From positions 1-35,843 of IMG/VR virus record IMGVR_UViG_3300042890_002086: a DNA stretch of 35,843 bases; one strand, 5' to 3'. A program made the translations under genes and the position numbers. The notes beneath the pieces are model-generated. The model saw only the letters and a list, made by a program, of their open reading frames with translations, made no database searches and was not told the DNA's origin. Source of the DNA: a virus. Below, in pieces: positions 22,024-30,157 of the stretch. Positions within the stretch are counted from its first letter, which is position 1. Every line of letters starts with the position of its first letter.

Positions 22024-24605
22024 GCAAGATTTTTTCGTCCAAGAGGAAGGAAGTCTCCAAGACGGAGATTGACCCGAGGATCTACGACAGCGTGCTGCGG
22101 AACCTGCAGTTCGCCGAGGAGGTCTCGGCCATCCCGTACGAGCCGTACCGCGGGATGATGGTCGCGCCGTTCACGCGCGACTACATGGAGGGCGAGGCCG
22201 CGACGCGCCGCATCGCGCGCGAGGGCGGCTTCGTCCCCGAGGTGGAGGCCGCCGCGCGCAGCGCGCAGGCGCTGATGGGCTTCCAGCCCGAGCGCATCAG
22301 CGCCGGCCAGATCGGGACCCAGTTCGGCGCGCGCGACATCGGCGCGTCGCTCGCGGGTGGCCCGGAGCGGGTCGGGGCGGGCGCCATCGGGACCACCTTC
22401 GGCGCGGCGCCCATCGGCGCGGAGCGCGTCGGTGCGGCGCTTGGCCGTGGCCCGGTCACGGTCGGTGCGGAGCGCCTCGGGACCACGTTTTCGCCCGAGC
22501 GCATCGCCGCGCGCGACATAGGCGCGTCGCTTGCGGGCGGCTTGCCGCAAGTCGCCGCTGGTCGCGTCGGCACGACCTTCTCACCGGAGCGCATCGCCGC
22601 GGAACGTGTCGGTGCGTCGCTTGGCGGCGGGCCGCGTATGGTCAGCGCCGGTCGCGTCGGTGCGCAGTTCGCGCCCGAGCGTGTGGCCGCGGGACAACTC
22701 GGGACCACCTTCGCCGCGCGCGAGATCGGCGGGCCGGGCGCAGCGCCCACGGCCGCCGCCGCCTCAGTGCTGGGGCGCGACATCGGCGCCTACATGAATC
22801 CCTACGAGCAGCAGGTCATCGAGGCCGGGCTCGGCGACATCAGCCGTGCCGAGGAGCAGGCGCGCGGCGGGCGCGCCGCCCGTGCCACCGCCGCCCGTGC
22901 CTTCGGCGGCTCGCGCGCGGCCATCGAAGAGGGCATCGCCGCCGGCGAGGCCGCCCGAGAGCGTAACCGCTTCGTGGCCGAGCAGCGCGCGCAGGGCTTC
23001 CGCGAGGCGGCGGCGATGCGCGAGGCCGACGTCGGCCGGCAGCAGCAGGCCGGGCTCGCCAACCAGGCGGCGGCGCAGCAGGTGATGGAGCTCGCCCAGC
23101 GCGGGCAGATCACGAACCAGCAGCGCGACCTCGAACTCTCGCGGCTCGGGCTCACGGCGGGACAAGCAAACATCGACGCGCAGATGCGCGCCGCGCTCGC
23201 CAACCAGCAGGCGCAGCAGGAGGCGCAGCGCCTCGGCCTCACGGCCGAGCAGGCGAACGTACAGGCGGCGCTCGAGGCCGATCGTGCCAACCAGGCCGCG
23301 GTCGAGAACTACCAGCGCATGGGCTTGTCGGCCGAGGAGGCCAACCAGAGGGCGATGGCCGACGCGGCCGCGCGCAACCAGCAGGCGGCGCTCGACGCTC
23401 AACGGCTTGGGCTCACGGCCGAGACGACCAACGTGCAGACTGCCATCGAGGCGCAGCGCGCCAACCAAGCCGCGGCACAGCAGTACATGCAGATGGGGCT
23501 CTCCGCCGAGGAGGCGAACCAGCGCGCGCAGATGGACGCGGCGACGCGCAACCAAGCTGCCGCGCAGGAGGCGCAGCGTCTTGGGCTCACCGCCGGGCAG
23601 TTCAACGTCGAGCAGCAGATGCGCGCCGGGCTCGCCAACCAGCAGGCCGTGCAGGACTATATGCGGATGGGGCTCTCGGCAGAGCAGGCCAACCAACAGG
23701 CCGCACTCGACGCCGCCGGGCGCAACCAGCAGGCCGCGCTCGAGGCGCAGCGGATGGGCAGCTCCGCGCAGCAGTTCAACGTGCAACAGCAGCAGGCGGC
23801 GGCACTCGCCAACCAGCAGGCCGTGCAGCAGTACATGCAGATGGGCCTGTCTGCCGAGCAGGCGAATCAGGCCGCCACGCTAGATGCGCAGCGGATGGGG
23901 TCGACGGCGCAGCAGTTCAATGTGCAGACTGGCATGGACGCCGCTCGCGCGAACCAGGCCGCCGGGATGCAGGGCGCGCAGTTCCAACTCGGCGCCGGGC
24001 GGCAACTCGCCGACCTCGGCCAGACGGCGCTGCAGAACCGCTACGGCGCTGGCGCGGCGATGATGGGCCTCGGCACGCAGCAGCAGCAGCTCTACCAGCA
24101 GTTCCTCAACGCGCAGCGCGAGGAGGACCTCCGCCGGCAGGAGTTCCCGCTGCGGCAGCTCGCGATCCGGCAGGGCGCGGTGTCGGCGTCGCCGTACAAC
24201 GTGACCCAGACCGGGACCGTGACGGGTCGCCAGTCGCCATTTGATATTGGTATGCGATTTGCTTCTATGATCCCGATGGGCGGAGCGCCCACTCCGGGCT
24301 CCGACGAGCGCATGAAGCGCAACATCGGCGGCATCAAGAACCCGCTCGACAAGGTGCGCCGCCTCAAGGGCATCGAGTTCGAGTGGCAGGACGGCTACGG
24401 CGAGAAGGAAGGCGAGGACAGGGGCGGCGAGGAGGACATGGGCATGTCGGCCCAGTCCGTCGAGCGCGCCATTCCCGAGGCCGTCTCCCGGCGCGAGTCG
24501 GACAACATGCGCCAGTATGATCTGCCGCAGGTGGTCGGACTGCTCACCGAGGCCGTCAAGGAACTCGACAAGAAGGTCGGCGGCAAGCGCCGCGGGAGGG
24601 CGTGA
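22020..24605 (+). CDS. Giant repeat protein with C-terminal S74-like chaperone domain, 861 aa
   Basis: Four parts are visible. Residues 1-90 form a charged N-terminus. About 95-245 hold a Gly/Ala repeat of roughly 27-30 residues with GTTFSPERIAA units. Residues 376-654 (nt 23145-23981) are ten units of 29 residues (the ninth is cut to 18) of the form LGLTAEQANVQAALEADRAN, mostly alternating LGLT- and MGLS-type units and predicted to be helical. From SDERMKRNIGG at 761 to the end there is a Peptidase S74-like domain (HTH-like AQSVERAIPEAV, then VVGLLTEAVKELDKKV). S74 domains help trimerise fibres and then cut themselves off. It follows the tail hub and precedes the ejection proteins, so a virion role is likely; fibre versus internal protein is open. 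Confidence 0.7.
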   Translation: MSKIFSSKRKEVSKTEIDPRIYDSVLRNLQFAEEVSAIPYEPYRGMMVAPFTRDYMEGEAATRRIAREGGFVPEVEAAARSAQALMGFQPERISAGQIGTQFGARDIGASLAGGPERVGAGAIGTTFGAAPIGAERVGAALGRGPVTVGAERLGTTFSPERIAARDIGASLAGGLPQVAAGRVGTTFSPERIAAERVGASLGGGPRMVSAGRVGAQFAPERVAAGQLGTTFAAREIGGPGAAPTAAAASVLGRDIGAYMNPYEQQVIEAGLGDISRAEEQARGGRAARATAARAFGGSRAAIEEGIAAGEAARERNRFVAEQRAQGFREAAAMREADVGRQQQAGLANQAAAQQVMELAQRGQITNQQRDLELSRLGLTAGQANIDAQMRAALANQQAQQEAQRLGLTAEQANVQAALEADRANQAAVENYQRMGLSAEEANQRAMADAAARNQQAALDAQRLGLTAETTNVQTAIEAQRANQAAAQQYMQMGLSAEEANQRAQMDAATRNQAAAQEAQRLGLTAGQFNVEQQMRAGLANQQAVQDYMRMGLSAEQANQQAALDAAGRNQQAALEAQRMGSSAQQFNVQQQQAAALANQQAVQQYMQMGLSAEQANQAATLDAQRMGSTAQQFNVQTGMDAARANQAAGMQGAQFQLGAGRQLADLGQTALQNRYGAGAAMMGLGTQQQQLYQQFLNAQREEDLRRQEFPLRQLAIRQGAVSASPYNVTQTGTVTGRQSPFDIGMRFASMIPMGGAPTPGSDERMKRNIGGIKNPLDKVRRLKGIEFEWQDGYGEKEGEDRGGEEDMGMSAQSVERAIPEAVSRRESDNMRQYDLPQVVGLLTEAVKELDKKVGGKRRGRA

Positions 24606-24606
24606 G

Positions 24607-24888
24607 GTGGACTTTTTCAAGAAGCTGACGGACCGCGCGGCGCAGCGCAGGATTGACGCCGACGAGGAGATGTTCAAGCGCTACGGCACGCGGTACGCCG
24701 AGGGCACCGGCGTAGAGCGCGGAATCATGCGCCTTGCCGCGCAAAGCGAAGACGCTGAAGAGATGGACCTGACGCCGACCTTTAGGGCCAAGGTTGGCGA
24801 GCCTACCGGCGGCGACCCGCTCGAGATGTACCGCAAGATGTATCGCACCTACGGCGGCCGCAAGACGCGCGGCCTGCTCTTTGATTGA
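24607..24888 (+). CDS. Hypothetical virion-region protein, 93 aa
   Basis: Unrecognised charged helical protein starting MDFFKKLTDRAAQRRIDADEE from GTG 24607, with GGGAGGG in front. It continues with KRYGTRYAEGTGVERG and ends with YRKMYRTYGGRKTRG. There is no membrane segment or cysteine pair. It sits between the S74-domain protein and the two long ejection-like proteins and is likely translated with them, so it may be part of the internal core. Function is unknown. Confidence 0.6.
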   Translation: MDFFKKLTDRAAQRRIDADEEMFKRYGTRYAEGTGVERGIMRLAAQSEDAEEMDLTPTFRAKVGEPTGGDPLEMYRKMYRTYGGRKTRGLLFD

Positions 24889-24899
24889 GGACCACGAAA

Positions 24900-26201
24900 A
24901 TGGCAGAGAAAACAAAAAAGCCCGGATTTTTTAGCCGCTACATCGGCGGGCTGCTTGGCGAGGACGCCGAGTCCATGACCGAAGACGATCGCCGCCGGGC
25001 GACCTTGAGCTTGCTGGGCGCGATTGGCCGCAACTATTTGTCACCCGGCTCGGGCGACGAGTCGCTTGCTGCCATGCGCGCCAGCCGCGCCGCAGAGCGC
25101 AAGGCCGCAGACGATGCACGCCGCACCGCCGCCGCCGAGGCCATGATGCCGGACATCACGTCCCTCCTCTTTGGTGGCCTCACCGGCACGACAATCGAGG
25201 CGCTTCCGGGTGCCGGCGGCGAGGCGGCCCCGCTTACCGCGCGCCGAGTGCCGACCTCGGCAGGGGCGCGCCAGGCGCTTGGGATGCTCTACGGCACCCC
25301 GGCTGGCCGAGACGTGGCCCAGATGTCGCCCGGCCTTGCCGAGTTTGCCAAGGAGGGCGCCCTCGGGCGCACGGTTGGCGGGTCTGTCTACGATCCCCTG
25401 ACGGGCAGGTTTACGAGGCCGCCCGAGGCGCAGGTCCAGACGCTGACCCCGCAGGAGGTGGCACGCCTTGGCCTGCCGCGCGGGACGCTGGTGCAGCGCG
25501 ACCCAGGCGGCGAACTCAAGATTCTGCGCGAGCCGCCGCGGATGGGGGCGGGAGGTGGTGGCGGTGGTGGGGCGCCAGTGGCGCCGGGCGGCGCGGCCAT
25601 GCCGCCTGGCATCCTGCCGCCGGAGCGGGCGCGCGCGCTTGGCTTCCGCGAGGGCTCGGTGGTCTACATCGACCCGAAGACGGGCAAGCCGCAGGTGCTG
25701 CAGGCCGGCGCGGCCGGTGCCGCAGCGGCTGGCGCGCCCGGAGCACCCGGCGCCGGCAACGAGCGGCAGCAGTCCGGGCGCCAGATGACGCGCTCGGCGG
25801 CGCTGCAATACGCTGCCAACATCACCGGCGAACCGCTCTCGAAGATCCAGCGAATGTCCCCGGTTGAGATCGAGGACCTGATGCGGCGCAAGGGCGGCCG
25901 CGTGCTGCAAGGCGCTCCGGCCCGCATGCTGTCCGGATTGCCGCTGGTCGGCGATTTCGGAAAGGCCGTGATCGAGTCGGCTAACGCCGACCTGATGGCC
26001 CCGGCCAATCAGGGCGGCGCTGGCATTGCAATGCAGCAGAATCCGACCGGGGCCATCACGGCGGCGGACGTGGACGCGGGTCGCGCGCAGTTCCCGAATG
26101 CCATGTACCCAATCGATGTGCAGGCCCAGATGATCCGCTCCATCTTGGAGCAGGGCGGGCAGGTCGAAGAGTACGACGAGAAAGGAAACAAGGTGCGCTA
26201 A
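24900..26201 (+). CDS. Internal virion or ejection protein, 433 aa
   Basis: Starts at ATG 24900 preceded by GAGGACC; TTG 24885 is further upstream and less likely. The N-terminal 90 residues are charged and helical (GFFSRYIGGLLGEDAESM, RRRATLSLLGAIGRNYL). The middle is Gly/Ala/Pro-rich with GGGGGGG and repeats of PGAPG type, and includes YIDPKTGKPQVLQAG. The C-terminal third is helical again (RMSPVEIEDLMRRKGGRV). Its place before a 640-residue protein and the linker-rich composition are like those of P22-type ejection proteins that pass through the tail to build a channel. No enzyme motif is seen. Confidence 0.55.
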   Translation: MAEKTKKPGFFSRYIGGLLGEDAESMTEDDRRRATLSLLGAIGRNYLSPGSGDESLAAMRASRAAERKAADDARRTAAAEAMMPDITSLLFGGLTGTTIEALPGAGGEAAPLTARRVPTSAGARQALGMLYGTPAGRDVAQMSPGLAEFAKEGALGRTVGGSVYDPLTGRFTRPPEAQVQTLTPQEVARLGLPRGTLVQRDPGGELKILREPPRMGAGGGGGGGAPVAPGGAAMPPGILPPERARALGFREGSVVYIDPKTGKPQVLQAGAAGAAAAGAPGAPGAGNERQQSGRQMTRSAALQYAANITGEPLSKIQRMSPVEIEDLMRRKGGRVLQGAPARMLSGLPLVGDFGKAVIESANADLMAPANQGGAGIAMQQNPTGAITAADVDAGRAQFPNAMYPIDVQAQMIRSILEQGGQVEEYDEKGNKVR

Positions 26202-28123
26202 TGCCTATACAAGTACAGATGCCTGACGGCACCACGGCCCGGTTCCCCGACGGCACCCCGCCGGAGGTCATCGAAAAGGTGCGGCGCGAGAAGGCGGCTG
26301 CCGTGCAGCGCAGCGCCGAAACTTCCGGCCGCACCGGCGTCCTGCCCACGGCCATTCAGGGCTTCGGTCAGGGCTTCACCTACGGCGGCGCCGACGAGCC
26401 CATCGCGGGCATCGAGGCCGCGGCTGGCGTGATGCCGTACCGGCAGAGCCTGGCCTCGCAGGCGGCCGAGCGCGAGGCCATGCGCCGCGCCAATCCGCTC
26501 ACCTACGGCGTCTCCGAGCTCGCCGGGGCGCTGCTCTCGCCCAACCCGTTCGGCAAGGTCGGCGCGGTGACATCCGCATACGGGCGCCTCGGCCGCGAGG
26601 CAGCCATGGGCGGCGGCATCGGAGCTGCGCAGGGCGCGCTCGAGGCGCAGCCCGGCGAACGCCTCTCCGGCGCCGCAACGGGTGGCGCGCTGGGCGCCGT
26701 CGCAGCGCCAGTCGCCGGCGCGGTGGGCAGCCTCGCCCGCGGCGGCTCTGCCGTGATGGGCCGCGCCTTCAACCCCAACGAGCCGCGCATCGCCGCGCAG
26801 CAAGTACTCGGCGCCGTGCGCGAGTCCAAGACCGACTTCCCGCGCCTCGAGAGCGACGTCGCGCTCACCTCGCCTGGAGAGACGGTTCCCTTCGGGATGC
26901 GCCTCGGGATGCCCGGCCAGCTCGCCACCGAGCGCGCCGGCATCGGCGGCGGCAAGGCCGCGGACATCACCCGCGAGGCGTCGCAGAACATCCTCGCCGA
27001 GTCCGGCGCGCGCACGATGAACATCGTCAACCAGATGACCGGCGGGAACCGCGAGTTCGCGCAGGACACGCTGGCGCGGCTCAAGCGCGCGCGAGACCGC
27101 AACGCGAGCGAGCTCTACGGGCAGGCGCGCGCGGTCGGTATTGTGCCAGACCAGGAAGTGGTCGAGATGATCTCCCGCGACCCGCTCACGCGCTCGCTCT
27201 ACAAGCAGGCGCAGCTCAACGCGCTGCGGCAGGAGAACCTCAAGCTGCCCGACCTCTTCGACAAGGAAGGAAACCTGATCGCCAACGCCTACCCCTCGGT
27301 GGCGTCGCTCGACTACCTGCTGCGCGCGCTGCGCGCCAAGAAAGACCAAGCATTCCGAGCCGGAAGCGTCAACGCGAGCGGCATCAACGCGCTCTTCAAT
27401 TCGCTGGACGAAAAGGTTAAGGACCTGGTTCCGGAGTACCGCGACGCGCGCGCGAAATTCTTCGAGGATTCCGAGCTTATCAAGTTCTCGGAGCTTGGGC
27501 AGCGATTCATCAACATGAGCGAAGCGGAGCGCAAGGTCGCCGTGCGCGGACTGACGCCAGACCAGCTCGATCTCGTGCGCGACACCGCGCGCGACTCGCT
27601 CTTTAACCGACTGGCCTCGGCGGACGATGCCGGGCTCGCGCGGATGCTGACCTCGACCAAGCAGAACCGCGACCTGCTCGGGTTCATCGCCACGACCCCG
27701 GAGGCGGCCGCGCGCGCGGCGCTACAGATCCGGCAGGAGCGCCAGCTTCAAGAGTTCGCCCGCAACATCAACCCCAACATGGGGTCTCGAACGGCACGCA
27801 CGCAGGCGGCGGCCGGGCAAGGCGTAGACCAGCTCGCGGCCGCAGAACAGGCCATGCAGTTCGCCGCGGGTGGCCCGGCGGCGCGGGTGATGACCATCCT
27901 CAACCTCGCCGGCGGCCGCCTGCGCGGCCTCACCCCAGAGGTGCGCGCGGATATGGCGCGGATGCTGACGACGGTCAACCCGGAGCAGCAGAGGCGCATC
28001 CTGGAAAGGCTCAAGGTCGAGGACCAGCTCCTGATGCGCGAGGAAATAGGCCGCGCGCAACGGCGCCTCGGGGACGTGCAATTCGGGGCAAAGGTGCCTG
28101 GGCTTCTCTCGACCGAAGATTAA
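26201..28123 (+). CDS. Large internal virion / DNA-transfer protein, 640 aa
   Basis: Opens PIQVQMPDGTTARFPDGTPPE, a start seen in many long phage ejection proteins. A Gly/Ala-rich hydrophobic stretch follows (about 130-190: GGGIGAAQGALEAQPGERLSG, GGALGAVAAPVAGAVGSLA), as in proteins that insert into the host envelope. The remaining 400 residues are long charged helices. No lytic transglycosylase motif is visible. The ATG overlaps the upstream stop (TAATG). By gene order, size and composition it is a candidate for the last of the ejection proteins that span the cell envelope during DNA entry. Confidence 0.6.
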   Translation: MPIQVQMPDGTTARFPDGTPPEVIEKVRREKAAAVQRSAETSGRTGVLPTAIQGFGQGFTYGGADEPIAGIEAAAGVMPYRQSLASQAAEREAMRRANPLTYGVSELAGALLSPNPFGKVGAVTSAYGRLGREAAMGGGIGAAQGALEAQPGERLSGAATGGALGAVAAPVAGAVGSLARGGSAVMGRAFNPNEPRIAAQQVLGAVRESKTDFPRLESDVALTSPGETVPFGMRLGMPGQLATERAGIGGGKAADITREASQNILAESGARTMNIVNQMTGGNREFAQDTLARLKRARDRNASELYGQARAVGIVPDQEVVEMISRDPLTRSLYKQAQLNALRQENLKLPDLFDKEGNLIANAYPSVASLDYLLRALRAKKDQAFRAGSVNASGINALFNSLDEKVKDLVPEYRDARAKFFEDSELIKFSELGQRFINMSEAERKVAVRGLTPDQLDLVRDTARDSLFNRLASADDAGLARMLTSTKQNRDLLGFIATTPEAAARAALQIRQERQLQEFARNINPNMGSRTARTQAAAGQGVDQLAAAEQAMQFAAGGPAARVMTILNLAGGRLRGLTPEVRADMARMLTTVNPEQQRRILERLKVEDQLLMREEIGRAQRRLGDVQFGAKVPGLLSTED

Positions 28124-28132
28124 GGCTAGACT
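28104..28132 (+). promoter_or_regulatory. Candidate promoter before the metallopeptidase gene
   Basis: TTCTCT (28104-28109), a 17-base spacer and TAGACT (28127-28132) precede the metallopeptidase gene. The -35 match is poor. The -10 lies in AGGCTAGA (28123-28130), the same octamer as before the portal gene. Support comes mainly from this repeat and the noncoding gap. Confidence 0.3.
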
Positions 28133-28161
28133 CGCCGCACCCCAAAAGGGAGGCGACGCCC

Positions 28162-28524
28162 ATGCCTAAGCAGGACCCCGCCAAGCGGAAGACTGACCGC
28201 ACCAGCCGCCATGAGCGGCTGCAGATCCCGCGTCGGTTCCAGTTGCACGGTCATCAGCTCACCGTGCGCATCATGCCGCGCACCCGATGGCCACACTCGA
28301 TGAACACCGTCGGGATGTACGACCCCGCGTGCCACCGCATCGACCTGCGTGGCGATCAGGGGGACACCGAGCTGCAGCAGACCTTCTGCCACGAGTGGGC
28401 GCACGCGCTGCTCGACGAGATGAACCATCCCCTGTCACACGACGAGGTGTTCGTGGATAACCTGGCGAGCCTGCTCCATCAGTCCCTGACGACCTTCGAC
28501 TCTGGAGCCAAGCCGTGCCGCTGA
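28162..28524 (+). CDS. HExxH zinc metallopeptidase-like protein, 120 aa
   Basis: Contains the zinc-binding motif HEWAH (His77, Glu78, His81) in FCHEWAHALLDEMN, with an acidic residue 14-18 positions later (HDEVFVDN, Glu95 or Asp99) as the likely third ligand. The layout recalls ImmA/IrrE-type or SprT-type minimal metallopeptidases found in phages. The N-terminus is basic (KQDPAKRKTDRTSRHERL). GGGAGG lies before the ATG. It might cleave a phage or host regulator; the only regulator here is the YdaS-like protein. It overlaps the next gene by 10 bases. The fold is supported by the motif; the substrate is unknown. Confidence 0.65.
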   Translation: MPKQDPAKRKTDRTSRHERLQIPRRFQLHGHQLTVRIMPRTRWPHSMNTVGMYDPACHRIDLRGDQGDTELQQTFCHEWAHALLDEMNHPLSHDEVFVDNLASLLHQSLTTFDSGAKPCR

Positions 28525-29510
28525 CCGCATCGGATCAGGAGTTCATCGCCGCCTGGCGGCGGCTCAAGAAGGCCACGCTCGTCTCCAAGGCGCTCAACAT
28601 CGGACTGCGCAGCGTCTATAGCCGCCGCCGGTCGATGGAGGCGAAGTACGGCATGGCGCTCGAGGCAATCAACCCGATCCGCGGCACGGGAGAGCAGAGC
28701 CTCGCCGGACGCCGCGCCAACGCCCTCGCCGCAGAACGCGCCGAGAAGTACGAGGGCGAGATGCACGACACGCTAGCCGACGGCGTGGTGCTGGTGGCCT
28801 CCGACTGCCACTACTGGCCCGGCATCGTCACCGTCGCGCACGAGGCATTCTGCCGTCTCGCCAAGGCGCTCAAGCCCGCCATGATCGTGCTCAACGGCGA
28901 CATCCTCGACGGCGCGCGCATCAGCCGCCACCCGCGCATCATGTGGGAGCAGCAGCCGCAGCTGAAGGACGAGATCCACGCCGTGCAGGATCGGTGCGCC
29001 GAGATCGAGCGCGCCGCCGGAAAGGCCAAGCTCATCCGCACGATCGGCAACCACGACGCGCGGTTCGAGAACTACCTCTCCGGCCGCGTCTCCGAGGTCG
29101 AGGGCATGCCGGGCTCGACGCTGCTCGACTTCCTGCCCAAGTGGCGCGCCGGTTGGGCGCTGCACCTCAACGCCAAGACCGACGGCTGGGTCTGCATCCG
29201 GCACCGCCCGGTCGGCGGCGGCCTGCACGCGGCCATAAACTCGACCCTCAAGGCCGGCGTGAGCTACGTCCACGGCCATCTCCACCAGTTGAAGGTGACC
29301 CCGTGGGCCGACTACCGCGGCCGTAGATACGGCGTAGACACCGGCACGATGGCCGACGTCGGCGGCCCGCAGTTCACCTACGTCGAGGCGGGCCCGCTCA
29401 ACTGGGCGTCGGGCTTCGCGGTGCTCACCTTCCGCGAGGGTCGGCTCCTGCCGCCCGAGATCGTGGTGGTCGATGGAGGGGAGGCGTGGTTCCGGGGAGA
29501 AGCGGTCTAG
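28515..29510 (+). CDS. Calcineurin-like metallophosphoesterase with N-terminal helix-turn-helix, 331 aa
   Basis: Residues 1-50 look like a helix-turn-helix (FIAAWRRLKKATLVSKALN, IGLRSVYSRRRSMEAKYG). The rest is a metallophosphoesterase: ASDCHYW (Asp97, His99), NGDILDG (Asp129), GNHDAR (Asn179, His180), a conserved histidine in CIRHRP and GHLH (residues 254-257), the full set of metal ligands of the family. Members of this fold include nucleases such as SbcD and phosphatases, so a DNA-end processing role guided by the DNA-binding domain is possible. GTG 28515 is the start. Its stop codon overlaps the stop of the convergent gene at 29507. Confidence 0.8.
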   Translation: MPLTASDQEFIAAWRRLKKATLVSKALNIGLRSVYSRRRSMEAKYGMALEAINPIRGTGEQSLAGRRANALAAERAEKYEGEMHDTLADGVVLVASDCHYWPGIVTVAHEAFCRLAKALKPAMIVLNGDILDGARISRHPRIMWEQQPQLKDEIHAVQDRCAEIERAAGKAKLIRTIGNHDARFENYLSGRVSEVEGMPGSTLLDFLPKWRAGWALHLNAKTDGWVCIRHRPVGGGLHAAINSTLKAGVSYVHGHLHQLKVTPWADYRGRRYGVDTGTMADVGGPQFTYVEAGPLNWASGFAVLTFREGRLLPPEIVVVDGGEAWFRGEAV

Positions 29511-29519
29511 CGCTTTCTC
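29497..29519. terminator. Hairpin across the convergent stop codons
   Basis: GAGAAGCG (29497-29504) and CGCTTTCTC (29511-29519) pair with a single bulge around GTCTAG, which holds the overlapping stop codons of the rightward phosphoesterase and leftward DUF3310 genes. It could end transcripts from both directions, though no uridine tract is present on either strand. Confidence 0.4.
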
Positions 29520-29728
29520 GGGTCCACGCCGGCCAGCATCGAGGCGTACCAGAGCATCTTCTTGGCGTCCTGCTCCACGGAATCCTTCAGCCCGAGCCGC
29601 CAGTTGTACTTGGCCACCTGCCCGCGCAGATACCCGCGAAACTCCGCCGGCGAGAGCTGCGCCTCGATGGCGTCGATGCACTCGATCTCGCCGGCCTTGT
29701 AGTGGGCCGGGTTAATGGGGTCGCTCAT
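29507..29728 (-). CDS. DUF3310 protein, 73 aa
   Basis: Matches the phage DUF3310 pattern: INPAHYKAGEIECIDAIEAQ near the N-terminus, then FRGYLRGQVAKYNWRLG and KDSVEQDAKKMLWYASML. Such proteins are widespread in phages, generally in early or nucleotide-metabolism regions, and have sometimes been called nucleotide kinase-like, but the function is not firmly known. It is the last gene of the leftward operon and overlaps the previous one by ATGA. Confidence 0.8.
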   Translation of the reverse strand: MSDPINPAHYKAGEIECIDAIEAQLSPAEFRGYLRGQVAKYNWRLGLKDSVEQDAKKMLWYASMLAGVDPRKR

Positions 29729-29835
29729 GTCATCACCTCAACAAGAAGCGCGCAGAACAGCAGGATGCCGATCGCCGCGATGATCGCGTCGCGCAGCAGG
29801 CGGAAGAAGGCGTCAAAGTCAGGCGGTTTTTCCAT
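29725..29835 (-). CDS. Small single-pass membrane protein, 36 aa
   Basis: A short gene with a strong ribosome site (GGGGGAGCG) before its ATG at 29835. After the polar MEKPPDFDAFFRLLRD it has one hydrophobic helix (AIIAAIGILLFCALLVEV) to the end. A longer open frame to 29949 exists but lacks this ribosome site and overlaps the upstream gene. It may be an inner membrane protein of an early operon, for example an inhibitor of host envelope functions or superinfection, but there is no evidence for a specific role. Confidence 0.55.
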   Translation of the reverse strand: MEKPPDFDAFFRLLRDAIIAAIGILLFCALLVEVMT

Positions 29836-30157
29836 CGCTCCCCCTCGCACGGATTGCGTTAACGATTTCCTGCGCGTTGTTGTCCGACACGCAAAGCCCG
29901 AAAACAATCGGGCAAATCGCCTCCCGCTCGGCCTCGACCGCAGCCGCAATCTCGCGCCGCCTGTTCACGCACGGGGGCTTCTGGCAGTCAGGGGGGCAGG
30001 TGTGGATGGATTGTGCCTCCCGCTCGGCTGCTGCGACGAGGGCGGCGAAGCGCATAAGCCCCGGCTGTAAAATCCAGCGTGTCGTGCCGGAGTCGAATAT
30101 ATAGTCCATCCGTACTCCAGCCTCCCGCGCCATGTGCATGATTTCCTCGCGTGTCAT
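29819..30157 (-). CDS. Hypothetical phage protein with Cys cluster, 112 aa
   Basis: Begins MTREEIMHMAREAG and contains a phage-common segment LMRFAALVAAAEREA, then CPPDCQKPPCVNRRREI, with three cysteines that may bind metal. AAGGAGG lies seven bases before the ATG, an excellent ribosome site. The stop lies 17 bases inside the membrane protein gene. Proteins opening this way are widespread in early operons of tailed phages. Function is unknown. Confidence 0.65.
   Translation of the reverse strand: MTREEIMHMAREAGVRMDYIFDSGTTRWILQPGLMRFAALVAAAEREAQSIHTCPPDCQKPPCVNRRREIAAAVEAEREAICPIVFGLCVSDNNAQEIVNAIRARGSDGKTA

Noticed and set aside
23145-23981. Regular repeats considered as a CRISPR array
   Set aside because: The period is 87 bases of continuous coding sequence with diverged codons and no spacer pattern; it encodes 29-residue protein repeats.
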